Shown piece after piece: positions 1 through 6,763 of a DNA stretch of 9,896 bases (the first letter of the stretch is position 1; each line of letters opens with the position of its first letter). The notes beneath the pieces were generated by a model. That model saw only the letters and a program-made list of their open reading frames with translations, made no database searches and had not been told where the DNA came from. Both the position numbers and the translations under genes were made by a program. The stretch comes from GCA-003244245 sp035276605. Its GTDB lineage: Bacteria; Actinomycetota; Actinomycetes; Mycobacteriales; Pseudonocardiaceae. The stretch lies in assembly GCA_035276605.1 (NCBI GenBank), contig DATELN010000084.1:1-9896 (forward strand). The letters run 5' to 3'.

Positions 1-811
1 CCATCGAGATCAGTGCCTGGTAGATGTGGCGGTGTCTTTCCCGCATATTCCACTCGCGCGGGCCCAGCACCCGCGCGACAAAACGGGACTGATCACAAAA
101 CCGCACTGCGCCGCCTAGGCCCACCAACTGGGCATAGCGCCTGAGCTGTCGCCGGTAACGGCGCATCTCCGCCCAACCACGCGGCCGTGAGTAGCCACCG
201 TCGTTGAGCACCACCAGGCGCAGGCCCGGCGGGTACAGCGCGGTGAAGGCAGTCTCGAGCTCTTTGAGCCGCAGCAGCGCCCCCAGCTCGGCCAGGTCCG
301 GCCACGGACCATCAGCCTTGAGCCCGTTGTCGTGTTGTTTGAACGGAAAACCGATTGTTAGGATCGTGATCGGCTGCTGGCCCTCGACGAAGGGCAGCAT
401 CTGCGCCAGCGCAGTCTCCAGCGGAAAGCACGACCGGGAACCCTTGAGAAACCGGGATCGGGTCAAGATCCGGTGCAGTGCCGCCACCACGTCAGGTGGT
501 CGCAGCGGTGGCCGGTGACCCGTCGAGGCAGCGATATGTGCCAAAGCGTTGTCGACGAGTCGCGCCGACGCGGCCGCTGAGTTGGCCCGCAACGCACTGA
601 GCAGGGTCCCGAATTCTTGGGAGTCCAACCGGACCGGCCACTGGTCCGCCCAGCTCGAGGTGCGCAACAGATGTAGCGGCAGCGCGCGCAGCGATCGAGC
701 ATGCGAGATAGACAGCGCCGGACTGGCGATCAGCTGTGGACTAGGAAGGGGCGCTTGCTCACTGACCGGCGGGACGAGCGCTCCCGCCACCGATGGGCGG
801 GCCGGCGACAC
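1..811 (-). CDS. DIT1/PvcA-family isocyanide (isonitrile) synthase-like protein, 3' end cut by window edge
   Basis: Open frame of 270 codons that leaves the window at the left edge. Members of the DIT1/PvcA family convert the amino group of an amino acid such as Tyr or Trp into an isonitrile, using ribulose-5-phosphate as carbon donor. What I see is the family core: IGFPFKQHDNGLKADGPWPD around residues 153-172, then LAELGALLRLKEL, ALYPPGLRLVVLNDGGYS (about 191-208) and a basic segment WAEMRRYRRQLRRY. The family usually has a DGR-like motif where this one has NDGGY, so it may be a divergent clade. The N-terminal 60 residues are Pro/Ala/Ser-rich and unrecognised. An in-frame TAG at 850-848 limits the start; GTG at 811 is the first good candidate, with another GTG at 790. 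It lies about 40 nt after the phosphotransferase stop, so cotranscription is likely. Family assignment is from remembered motifs; the substrate is unknown. Confidence 0.75.
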   Translation of the reverse strand, partial: MSPARPSVAGALVPPVSEQAPLPSPQLIASPALSISHARSLRALPLHLLRTSSWADQWPVRLDSQEFGTLLSALRANSAAASARLVDNALAHIAASTGHRPPLRPPDVVAALHRILTRSRFLKGSRSCFPLETALAQMLPFVEGQQPITILTIGFPFKQHDNGLKADGPWPDLAELGALLRLKELETAFTALYPPGLRLVVLNDGGYSRPRGWAEMRRYRRQLRRYAQLVGLGGAVRFCDQSRFVARVLGPREWNMRERHRHIYQALISM

Positions 812-852
812 AAAGTCCGACAGTAGACGTCCGAATCGACCAGCGCACTAGT

Positions 853-1752
853 TCAGCGCCGGATGGTGCGCCAGCGCTCGAATCGCCTACCCGCCCGCAG
901 GCTGGCCATCCGGCGGTCGAACTCGGCCTGCACGGCCGGCGGCGACCCAGCTCGGGGAAATACCCCGGCGATGAGCTTGAGATCGCGGATACCGTGCAGC
1001 ACCTCGAAGCCGTCCCAGTCCCGAATGTCGAAGCCGTAAGTCTCGATGAAGTCCCGCTGATGGGCGGCAGGTTTGCCGAGCCGCACGTTGCCCACCACCA
1101 CCGGGGTCAGGTCCCATTCCGGTGGCCCGACGGCGCACGAGTCGAAGTCGCACAGCACTGGGCGCTCGGGTCCAGGTATGACGTTGCCCAGATGCGCATC
1201 ACCGTGCAGCACAGCCGTCGGCAAGGGGAACTTCAGGGTGGCCACCGCAGCGGCCAGCTCCGCGCTGCGGCGCAGCAGAAAACTCCGGTCGGCAGCGGAC
1301 ATCGTCAGGGTATGCCGCACCCGGTTGTCGAAATCGGTCAGCGGATCCCACTGGGGCAAGGCCCGGCACGGCAACGGCACCGCGTGCACCGCACGCAACA
1401 AATTGGCCAGATCCACACCGCCCGGTCGGGGACCGGTCGGCCGGACGGCCTGCCAGACGGTGGCCACGTGCTCCCCCACTCGCACGGGCTGGGGTACTCC
1501 GGGCAGTAACCGGATCGCCGGCACGTCGTGCTCGGCGAACACCGTTGCCGCGGCCACCACCAGCTTGGCGCGCGGAATGTAGGAGGGCAGCGTGACCAAC
1601 CGGACCACCACCGGATCCCGGCGTAGCCGGAAGACCGCGTTGTTGACGTTACGGAGCAACCGCGCCCCAGCTGGGTCCAGGCCGAGGTCGGCGCACACCG
1701 CCCGCAGCCCGGTGATGAGCCGCTCTTCACAGCCTAGGGACAGCGCGGCCAC
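853..1752 (-). CDS. Aminoglycoside phosphotransferase (APH)-fold kinase family protein
   Basis: A 299-aa cytoplasmic protein of the APH/choline-kinase-like superfamily, whose members transfer phosphate from ATP to hydroxyls of small molecules. The catalytic loop HGDAHLGN is at residues 183-190 (putative base Asp185, metal ligand Asn190), followed by the metal-binding LCDFDSC segment (Asp202/Asp204) and PEWDL at 211-215. The N-lobe has the strand pattern NNAVFRLRRDPVVVRLV. Length is normal for the family. The GTG start at 1752 is preceded by GGAGGG, only a few nt upstream, and follows the regulator stop by 14 nt, which implies an operon. Sequence does not tell the substrate; antibiotic resistance should not be assumed. 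Next to a PvcA-like gene, a role in the same pathway or in self-protection is possible, but this is inference. Confidence 0.85.
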   Translation of the reverse strand: MAALSLGCEERLITGLRAVCADLGLDPAGARLLRNVNNAVFRLRRDPVVVRLVTLPSYIPRAKLVVAAATVFAEHDVPAIRLLPGVPQPVRVGEHVATVWQAVRPTGPRPGGVDLANLLRAVHAVPLPCRALPQWDPLTDFDNRVRHTLTMSAADRSFLLRRSAELAAAVATLKFPLPTAVLHGDAHLGNVIPGPERPVLCDFDSCAVGPPEWDLTPVVVGNVRLGKPAAHQRDFIETYGFDIRDWDGFEVLHGIRDLKLIAGVFPRAGSPPAVQAEFDRRMASLRAGRRFERWRTIRR

Positions 1753-1766
1753 GGCCCTCCGTTTCG

Positions 1767-3134
1767 TTAGACGCTTCGCTGTTTCCGGATGAGATAGGAA
1801 AGCTCGCGGGAATCGGGGTTGGTGGATCGCCGTGCCGCTTCAATCTCCAGTGGCTTGAGCCGGTCGGTGACCCGCTGGGACTTCACCGCCGACGCTGCCA
1901 CCAGAGCCTTGCGCCCGACCTGCACGCCATGATCGACGTCGCCCTGGCGCATGTGCGCAGTGGCCAGCATGGTGAGGGTGAATGCCGCGCTACGGCCCAT
2001 CAAGTCGTCGTAGCGGGCCAGCGCCTGACCGAAGGCAGGAATCGCGACGGCAGCATGGCGCGGGTCGAAAGCGGCCAGCTCGTTGTGCACGGTGCCGATC
2101 ATGGCGTACATGTCGGTGTCGTTGTAGAACCTCGCCCAGTCCGGCGCCTCGTTCAGGTTCGCCCTGGCCAGCTCGTCGCGGGAGCGACCGAGCAGCTTCT
2201 TGGCCTGCACATCGTCGCCCATCATCGCGTACGCCCAGGCCTCGTTGCCGCACAGCACGGCAACGGCCAACTCGGACCCGGAGTCCTGCGCGGCGATCTG
2301 ACCCAGCTGGAACCACTTGAGCGCGTCGTTGGGCTCACCATGGTGCAGGTAAACCCGGCCGATCCGGTACATGATGTTGGACATCAGGCTTGAGTCGCCG
2401 GACTGCTTGGCGAACTCCAGAGCGGTCGCGAAATGGCTGCGTGACGAGTCCAGCAACCCGACGTCGAAACTCGTCCAGCCGGCCAGGTTCTGCAGATCGC
2501 CCAGCGCCCGGAACAACCGCAGGCGTACCTCTTCGCCCCCCGACGCGCCCAACAGTCGCTGCGCCCAGGACAGCTGTGCGACGACCGCATCTCGGCACGC
2601 CCCGCCGCCGAACTGGTAATCCAGAGCGCGCATCGCTCTGGTGGCCGCCTCCACTTGTTTGACATCCGTCATACCGATGTTGCTTGGCGCCGGTGTCTGG
2701 GCTGGGCTGGGCAGCCATTGCCCGCGGTCTGCCCCCAGCACTGCGGTGCCGAACATCACGGCAGCTCCGTGCGCCAGGAGCTTCCGGCGCTTCACCGACT
2801 CATCCTCCTCAGCCCCTGCATTCTCGGGGAGTCCGACCATGCTCGTTGCCGTCGCCGGGTCGTAGGCCAGGCCCATGTACCCGCGGGGGATACCGAGGCC
2901 GTCGGAGATCCGCGCCAACACGTCGTAGGCCATAACCTGGCGCCCCTTGAGGATCTCTGAAACCTCAGACTGGGATTGCCCGGTCAAAGCTGCGATGTGC
3001 CGTTGCGAGATTCCTACCCGCCTCAACAGGCGGTAAACCGAGCTGATGTCCCGATCTGCCAGCGCGCGCTTCATCTCCGGATCGTTCCAACGCTCCAGAG
3101 ATAGCCGGTTGTCGTGCTGACCGGTCGTGTTCAT
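1767..3134 (-). CDS. XRE-family transcriptional regulator with C-terminal TPR-like domain
   Basis: A 455-aa protein. Residues about 31-85 form a Cro/C1-type helix-turn-helix: SSVYRLLRRVGISQRHIAAL, then TGQSQSEVSEILKGRQ and VLARISDGLGIPRGYMG. After a linker comes RRKLLAHGAAVMFGTAVLG (about 116-134), a short arginine-led hydrophobic segment often seen in this regulator type, and then roughly 300 residues of helical repeats with TPR-like spacing (for example ALEFAKQSGD, MYRIGRVYLHHGEPNDALKW, GRSRDELARA). I chose ATG 3134 over the upstream ATG at 3179 because AAGGGGGCGAG lies directly before it. It is the first gene of a minus-strand block with the phosphotransferase and the PvcA-like gene and probably controls that block. 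The signal sensed is unknown. Confidence 0.88.
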   Translation of the reverse strand: MNTTGQHDNRLSLERWNDPEMKRALADRDISSVYRLLRRVGISQRHIAALTGQSQSEVSEILKGRQVMAYDVLARISDGLGIPRGYMGLAYDPATATSMVGLPENAGAEEDESVKRRKLLAHGAAVMFGTAVLGADRGQWLPSPAQTPAPSNIGMTDVKQVEAATRAMRALDYQFGGGACRDAVVAQLSWAQRLLGASGGEEVRLRLFRALGDLQNLAGWTSFDVGLLDSSRSHFATALEFAKQSGDSSLMSNIMYRIGRVYLHHGEPNDALKWFQLGQIAAQDSGSELAVAVLCGNEAWAYAMMGDDVQAKKLLGRSRDELARANLNEAPDWARFYNDTDMYAMIGTVHNELAAFDPRHAAVAIPAFGQALARYDDLMGRSAAFTLTMLATAHMRQGDVDHGVQVGRKALVAASAVKSQRVTDRLKPLEIEAARRSTNPDSRELSYLIRKQRSV

Positions 3135-3446
3135 CTCGCCCCCTTGCCGTCCGACGGGCGACGTGTGCAGAGTAGGCATGCTCGTCGTCGCTGGTGAAGA
3201 GCACTTCGGCCAAGCTGATCGGCGCCGCCTATCAGTATGCGCCGTTCACCGTCATAGCACGGCCGATCAGCGCAGGACACCCCGTGACCGGTTTAATCCA
3301 TCCCCATGCTCTGCCTACCGTGTTCGGGCGCCACCTCGGATCGTCAAACAACGAGAGTGGGGTGGCGACTTTTACGGGACTGAAGTTCTCGGGATGCCGC
3401 CGCTGTAAGGGCAGGCAAACCGAGTGCGGAAAGGTGGAGTTGCGAG
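3135..3446. other. Divergent intergenic region between regulator block and small CxxC protein
   Basis: About 310 nt separate two divergently transcribed genes, so both promoters should lie here. I see no convincing -35/-10 pair on either strand and no clear operator palindrome. Open frames run through it (for example a GTG-started frame at 3194 on the plus strand), but none has a ribosome binding site or a recognisable product. The segment GAGAGTGGGGTGGCGACTTT at 3352-3371 is low in symmetry and could be part of a promoter, which is speculation. Confidence 0.4.
3432..3439 (+). promoter_or_regulatory. Ribosome binding site for the CxxC small protein
   Basis: AGGTGGAG lies 7 nt before GTG 3447. 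It decides this start over alternative frames in the region and over the long minus-strand frame that overlaps the gene. Confidence 0.6.
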
Positions 3447-3854
3447 GTGGACCAGATTCTGGGCCAGATCCTCCGGCAGGCTGTGTGGGAGCGGCTCGAC
3501 ATGCTCGACGAGCTGGCAAACAACGCCGACAATGGCTCGCTGCTGTCGGTAGCGCGCAGTGAGCTGCCTCGACTGGCGCATGGGTGGCGGGCGCTGCTCG
3601 CCACCCATGCGCCAGATTCTCGGGGCCGCTGTCCGGAGTGTTCGGGCCACTGGCGATCTCGTGCGGCGTCGTGCAGCGTGTGGCAAGCCGCACATGAGTA
3701 CCTCATTTCCGCGGAGAGCGTGCCTTCGCAGGCCGTCTCCGCGGAATCCACGGCCTCCAGGTCGGTTTTTTCCAGGCTCAAGGCCAGTCGAAGCGGCTGG
3801 CAGGTGAGCCAGCCGGCAGCCATGTTCCCTGCGGCTGCGGCTGTCGCACCCTGA
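3447..3854 (+). CDS. Small protein with zinc-ribbon-like CxxC...C...H motif, function unknown
   Basis: A 135-aa protein starting at GTG with a good ribosome binding site. The N-terminal half is helical and acidic (MDQILGQILRQAVWERLDML, then DELANNADNGSLLSVARSEL). The middle carries RGRCPECSGHWRSRAASCSV with Cys62, Cys65, Cys76 and His68/His83 placed as possible zinc ligands. The last 45 residues are Ser/Ala-rich and probably disordered. Proteins with this architecture (acidic helices, WRALLATHAP, CPxC, CSVW..AH) are familiar as actinobacterial hypotheticals; no function is known to me. It is transcribed divergently from the regulator. The coding sequence contains a perfect 17-bp inverted repeat at 3573-3615. 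A longer minus-strand frame overlaps the gene but lacks a ribosome binding site. Confidence 0.7.
   Translation: MDQILGQILRQAVWERLDMLDELANNADNGSLLSVARSELPRLAHGWRALLATHAPDSRGRCPECSGHWRSRAASCSVWQAAHEYLISAESVPSQAVSAESTASRSVFSRLKASRSGWQVSQPAAMFPAAAAVAP
3573..3615. repeat. Perfect 17-bp inverted repeat inside a coding sequence
   Basis: Arms CTGGCGCATGGGTGGCG (3573-3589) and CGCCACCCATGCGCCAG (3599-3615) are exact reverse complements with a 9-nt loop. They encode LAHGWR and ATHAPD of the small CxxC protein. There is no T-run after it, so it is not a classical terminator. It could form a strong mRNA or cruciform hairpin. Confidence 0.9.
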
Positions 3855-4269
3855 CGCCGCCCAGTACCACAACTCCATAGAGCTGGCGGTCTCGCCACTG
3901 TTTCGTGGGGCTCCCCCCCACCCACGAAGGCTGAGCAGCCGCCAAGTGGCCGGTGATCCGGCGAACGTCCGTGCCCCCGACCGAGATGTCGAAGGGTTAC
4001 CGGCCACAACCACACTCTCCTGCCGGCGGCGTTGCACGCCCCGCGCGCCGCCGGTGGGAGCGCCACCATAATTCCATACCTGATCTTCATCGAGTGGAGT
4101 GCCGCGCCGGTGCACCGTCGTTGCCTGACCGACTGTCACCGTTCAACGTTGCTCCGATGACTGCCGGATCCCACCGCCCGGTGCCTGGTGAGACTTCTTA
4201 CCAGCGCATCGCAGGCCCCGGGAGATCCCCCGTCCGGCGCCGGACACGTGAAGCGCAGGCACCCTCAAT
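3855..4269. other. Gene-poor stretch with small inverted repeats
   Basis: About 415 nt without a gene I can defend. Seen in it: a hairpin with 8-bp arms at 3902-3928, an exact 14-bp palindrome GTCCGGCGCCGGAC at 4232-4245, and a loosely repeated 14-mer (ACCACAACTCCATA at 3866-3879, ACCATAATTCCATA at 4065-4078). Open frames on both strands have no ribosome binding site or recognisable domain. Confidence 0.5.
3902..3928 (+). terminator. Possible hairpin terminator after the CxxC gene
   Basis: TTCGTGGG (3902-3909) pairs with CCCACGAA (3921-3928) around an 11-nt C-rich loop, 47 nt after the stop of the small CxxC gene. There is no U-tract, so termination here is a guess; the strong terminator at 4270 may serve instead. 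Confidence 0.35.
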
Positions 4270-4315
4270 GGGGCGGGGCTGTTCGAGAGGAACGGCCCCG
4301 CCCCAACAGTTTTTT
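4270..4315 (+). terminator. Strong intrinsic terminator
   Basis: GGGGCGGGGCTGTTC (4270-4284) pairs with GAACGGCCCCGCCCC (4290-4304): 15 pairs including one G-U, with a 5-nt loop GAGAG. After AACAG comes a run of six T (4310-4315). The T-run marks plus-strand termination, for transcripts from 3447-3854. From the other side the hairpin sits 22 nt after the aldo/keto reductase stop, without a U-tract in that direction, so it may also stop that convergent transcript. Confidence 0.85.
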
Positions 4316-4336
4316 GACTCCTGAGTGGTTCACATC

Positions 4337-5299
4337 TCACCTGGTCAGCGGGACGGTATCGCGTCCGACCGACGACATGTCCGGATAGCGGTCGCCGACC
4401 GGGCGCAGATGGGACAGGCGATCAAAGTCTTCGGGATTCACCGTGAGGTTGACGGCGGCCACATTCTCCTCAAGGTATCGGCGGCGCTTGGTACCCGGGA
4501 TCGGCACGACGTCGTCGCCACGGGCCAGCACCCAAGCCAGTGCCACCTGAGCAGGCGTCGCGTCGTATCGGGTGGCGACTGACCGGATCTCGTCGACCAG
4601 GGCCAGGTTCGCCGCCAGGTTGCCGTCCTGCCATCGCGGGTGGCCGCGCCGGAAGTCGTCGGCGGCTAGGTCATCGATCGAGCTCAGCGCACCGGTGAGC
4701 AGGCCGCGGCCCAATGGGCTGTACGGCACCAGCGTGATACCCAATTCGCGGCAAGTCGGCACCACGGCCGTTTCGATATCTCGGCTGAGCAACGACCATT
4801 CGGATTGCACCGCGGTGATCGTATGCACTGCTGCCGCGCGGCGAATGCTATCTGCAGAGGGTTCCGATAAGCCCAAGTAACGCACTTTGCCTGCGGTGAC
4901 GAGTTCGGCCATGGCACCGACGGTCTCCTCCACCGGCACATCCGGGTCGGGGCGATGCTGGTAATAGAGGTCGACATGGTCAACGCCTAAGCGGGCCAGC
5001 GAGCCGTCGATGGCAGCACGGACGTTGTCGGGAGAGCCATCCACCCCCGCTGGCCGGCCCGTGTTCGGATCCCACCGGATGCCGAATTTGGTGGCCAGGA
5101 CCACTTCGTCACGGCGACCGGCAATCGCCTCGCCGACCAGTTTCTCGTTCTCGCCCTGACCGTAAATCTCGGCGGTGTCCAGAAAGGTCACCCCCAGCTC
5201 GAGCGCCCGGTGAATCGTTGCGATCGACTCGGCACGATCGCTTGGCCCGTAAGCCCAACTCATGCCCATGCACCCGAGTCCAATACGCCCCCACTTCAT
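4337..5299 (-). CDS. Aldo/keto reductase
   Basis: A 320-aa NADPH-dependent oxidoreductase of the aldo/keto reductase TIM-barrel family, reducing carbonyls of small molecules in the cytoplasm. The catalytic tetrad is complete: Asp41 and Tyr46 in FLDTAEIYG, Lys71 in LATKFG, His115 in LYYQHRPDPD. Further family marks are GLGCMGMS near the N-terminus, PYSPLGRGLLTG, and PIPGTKRRRYLEENV for cofactor phosphate binding. I chose ATG 5299 because AAAGGAGA lies 5 nt upstream; a TTG immediately before it is less likely. The N-terminus is short: the usual 8-15 residues before the first beta strand are absent, though the barrel and the active site are whole. The physiological substrate cannot be told. It probably has its own promoter upstream of 5299, next to the palindrome at 5345-5386. 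Confidence 0.92.
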   Translation of the reverse strand: MKWGRIGLGCMGMSWAYGPSDRAESIATIHRALELGVTFLDTAEIYGQGENEKLVGEAIAGRRDEVVLATKFGIRWDPNTGRPAGVDGSPDNVRAAIDGSLARLGVDHVDLYYQHRPDPDVPVEETVGAMAELVTAGKVRYLGLSEPSADSIRRAAAVHTITAVQSEWSLLSRDIETAVVPTCRELGITLVPYSPLGRGLLTGALSSIDDLAADDFRRGHPRWQDGNLAANLALVDEIRSVATRYDATPAQVALAWVLARGDDVVPIPGTKRRRYLEENVAAVNLTVNPEDFDRLSHLRPVGDRYPDMSSVGRDTVPLTR

Positions 5300-5344
5300 C
5301 AACGTCTCCTTTTCTCAATGCCGCTCAGCGACGGTGCCTCGGCT

Positions 5345-5386
5345 TGTGAGTGGCGATACGACCTATAGCGCTCATCGCCACTCACA
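5345..5386. repeat. Perfect 13-bp-arm palindrome upstream of the aldo/keto reductase
   Basis: TGTGAGTGGCGAT (5345-5357) and ATCGCCACTCACA (5374-5386) are exact reverse complements around 16 nt; one wobble and one further pair extend it to 5343-5388. It starts 46 nt before the reductase start and overlaps the last codons of the small ORF ending at 5372. It could be an operator, a terminator without U-tract, or a dispersed palindromic repeat. Confidence 0.85.
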
Positions 5387-5545
5387 GGTCAGCGCAGCCG
5401 GTCGATAAACCCACCGGCCGTTGGTGTTGCGACCTACACCGGTGATCTGCGCGACCTCACTGGTTACCAGCTCGGCAGGCAGATCCGGGCGCAGGTCGAG
5501 ACATCGCACCGATCCCACCGGCAGCGGCGGCCGTTCGGCGGTCAT
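5372..5545 (-). CDS. Possible small HTH-like protein
   Basis: A 57-aa frame from ATG 5545. The segment ELVTSEVAQITGVGRNTNGR, followed by WVYRP, resembles the DNA-recognition helix pair of MerR/excisionase-type proteins (pattern TxxEVAxxxGVxxNTxxRW). There is no good ribosome binding site before ATG 5545, and the frame stays open upstream to 5812 with low-complexity sequence, so the start is uncertain. The stop codon lies inside the palindrome at 5345-5386. Same strand as the aldo/keto reductase, 72 nt upstream of it. It could be a small regulator, a truncated one, or chance. Confidence 0.4.
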   Translation of the reverse strand: MTAERPPLPVGSVRCLDLRPDLPAELVTSEVAQITGVGRNTNGRWVYRPAALTCEWR

Positions 5546-5870
5546 GACACCGACGGTAGGACTTCGAGCACACTGGAGGCGCTGCTCGGGTGATCGCGTT
5601 GACAAGCTGCTCCCACCGAGCTGATCGGCGTGCTCGCTTTCACCGATACCGCCGTTATCGCCTACACCTGCTACGACGCACCACCTGCTCAGCGTGCCAC
5701 CGCAACACCTGCAAGCTGCGCCGGAAACCGAGTTGCCCGGTCTGGGAACGGCCGATCGGTTGCACGCGGCGGTCGCCATAAGCGACGACAAGGTGGCTCG
5801 ACGCCAACCCAACAGCCGTGGTGTCGAACTCGGCGACCGGAAGGCCGCTGAACGGCAGCGGGATTTACGG
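5546..5870. other. Stretch without a supported gene
   Basis: About 325 nt. Short frames on both strands (for example a 64-aa plus-strand frame ending at 5888 and overlapping the end of the 5871-6488 gene) lack ribosome binding sites and known motifs. TTGACA at 5599-5604 on the plus strand matches a -35 box, but no convincing -10 follows. It may be eroded coding sequence. Confidence 0.4.
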
Positions 5871-6488
5871 CTAGAGAGCAGCGAGTAGGCGGTCGTAGAT
5901 CATCTCGTACACCCACCTGGTGGTAGTGGTCAGGCAGGTAGGCACGACCGCGCGAGTGCGCCCGACGTGCACCACGTCGACCGCGTCAGGGTCGACGTCA
6001 TGCGGGCCGGCAGCGGCCACCACGGTGGGCCCGTAGTACTCGGCGTGGGTGAGACACTCCACGTTCCGAGCGATGTGCGCGGGCAGCAGCAGCGCGGTTG
6101 GGCACAGCCCGGCGAACGGCGCGGCACTGGTGAGGCCGGTGCGCCAGTGCCGGGCGGGCGCGATAATGCCACCCAGCCGCACCGCAGGTGGCGGCACAAA
6201 CTGCTGCATCTCCGGCCAGTCCCAGGTGGATACCGACACCCGGTCGGTCACTGGACGCCACCCTGACCTGACTCGGCGCTCGTGCACATCACCGAGGAGG
6301 TTGGCGACGACCACCACCCGGCGCCCGAGCAACACCATCGGGGGAAGTACGACCCCGTCCCAGCCCAGCGCGCTGGCAGCGGCCCGGGCAAGGTGATCAG
6401 GCGCGGACAGGACCTCGACGGTCTCAGGAGCCCAGACCTGAGGACCGAACGCGGTCCCGCGGGCCTCGACGAGCGATTCAGGTGCCAC
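5871..6488 (-). CDS. Unrecognised 205-aa hypothetical protein
   Basis: I do not recognise this family. The frame starts at GTG 6488 with GAGGGGAGA about 10 nt upstream, and shows ordinary GC-rich codon use throughout. Visible segments: a hydrophobic stretch WDGVVLPPMVLLGRRVVVVA near residues 43-62, SVSTWDWPEMQQFVPPPAVR in the middle, and AHIARNVECLTHAEYYGPTV, GPHDVDPDAVDVVHVGRTRA and TTTTRWVYEMIYDRLLAAL toward the end. No signal peptide, clear membrane segment, or nucleotide-binding motif. It stands alone on the minus strand, separated by about 325 nt from the next minus-strand ORF. Function cannot be inferred. Confidence 0.6.
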   Translation of the reverse strand: MAPESLVEARGTAFGPQVWAPETVEVLSAPDHLARAAASALGWDGVVLPPMVLLGRRVVVVANLLGDVHERRVRSGWRPVTDRVSVSTWDWPEMQQFVPPPAVRLGGIIAPARHWRTGLTSAAPFAGLCPTALLLPAHIARNVECLTHAEYYGPTVVAAAGPHDVDPDAVDVVHVGRTRAVVPTCLTTTTRWVYEMIYDRLLAAL

Positions 6489-6763
6489 CGGGGTCGATCT
6501 CCCCTCGTTCTACCTGCGGATTGCGCATCGTGCAGAGCAAAGCAGCGGCGCTGGAATAAGGACTACCAGCAGCTAACGGTTCCGTGGCGTAGGCGCGGCG
6601 GCTGCGGCGTCCGGCGGCGCTCCCCCTGCGCCGACTGGTCGGACGGGTTCGGTCCGTCGATAGCAAGGCCGCAGCGACCAGCGGTGAGCGGGTACGCCGG
6701 ATGGCTGAGCTAGTCAGGGTGGCCAGCGACCAGTGATGTTACGGCCGGCTCACCCATATCGAG
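6489..6763. other. Spacer without a supported gene
   Basis: About 275 nt upstream of two divergent units (hypothetical protein on minus, monooxygenase remnant on plus). I see only short frames and weak hairpins, for example around CCCATATCGAGATGGG at 6753-6768. A promoter for the 5871-6488 gene should lie near its left end. Confidence 0.4.

Noticed and set aside
793..1509. Plus-strand 238-codon frame
   Set aside because: Antisense shadow of the phosphotransferase, rich in His/Gln/Arg, no motif.
3194..3562. Plus-strand frame starting MKSTSAKLIGAAYQYAPFTV
   Set aside because: GTG start without a ribosome binding site; runs out of frame into the supported gene at 3447. Its early codons look plausible, so a short peptide cannot be fully excluded.
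3372..4139. Long minus-strand frame of 255 codons
   Set aside because: It overlaps the plus-strand CxxC gene, which has a good ribosome binding site and recognisable motif; the minus frame has neither and is Arg/Gly-rich as expected for a shadow in GC-rich DNA.
3953..4324. Plus-strand frame of 123 codons
   Set aside because: It reads straight through the intrinsic terminator hairpin and T-run at 4270-4315, and has no ribosome binding site or domain.
5694..5888. Plus-strand 64-codon frame with fairly ordinary residues
   Set aside because: No ribosome binding site, no family recognised, overlaps the end of the convergent 205-aa gene.
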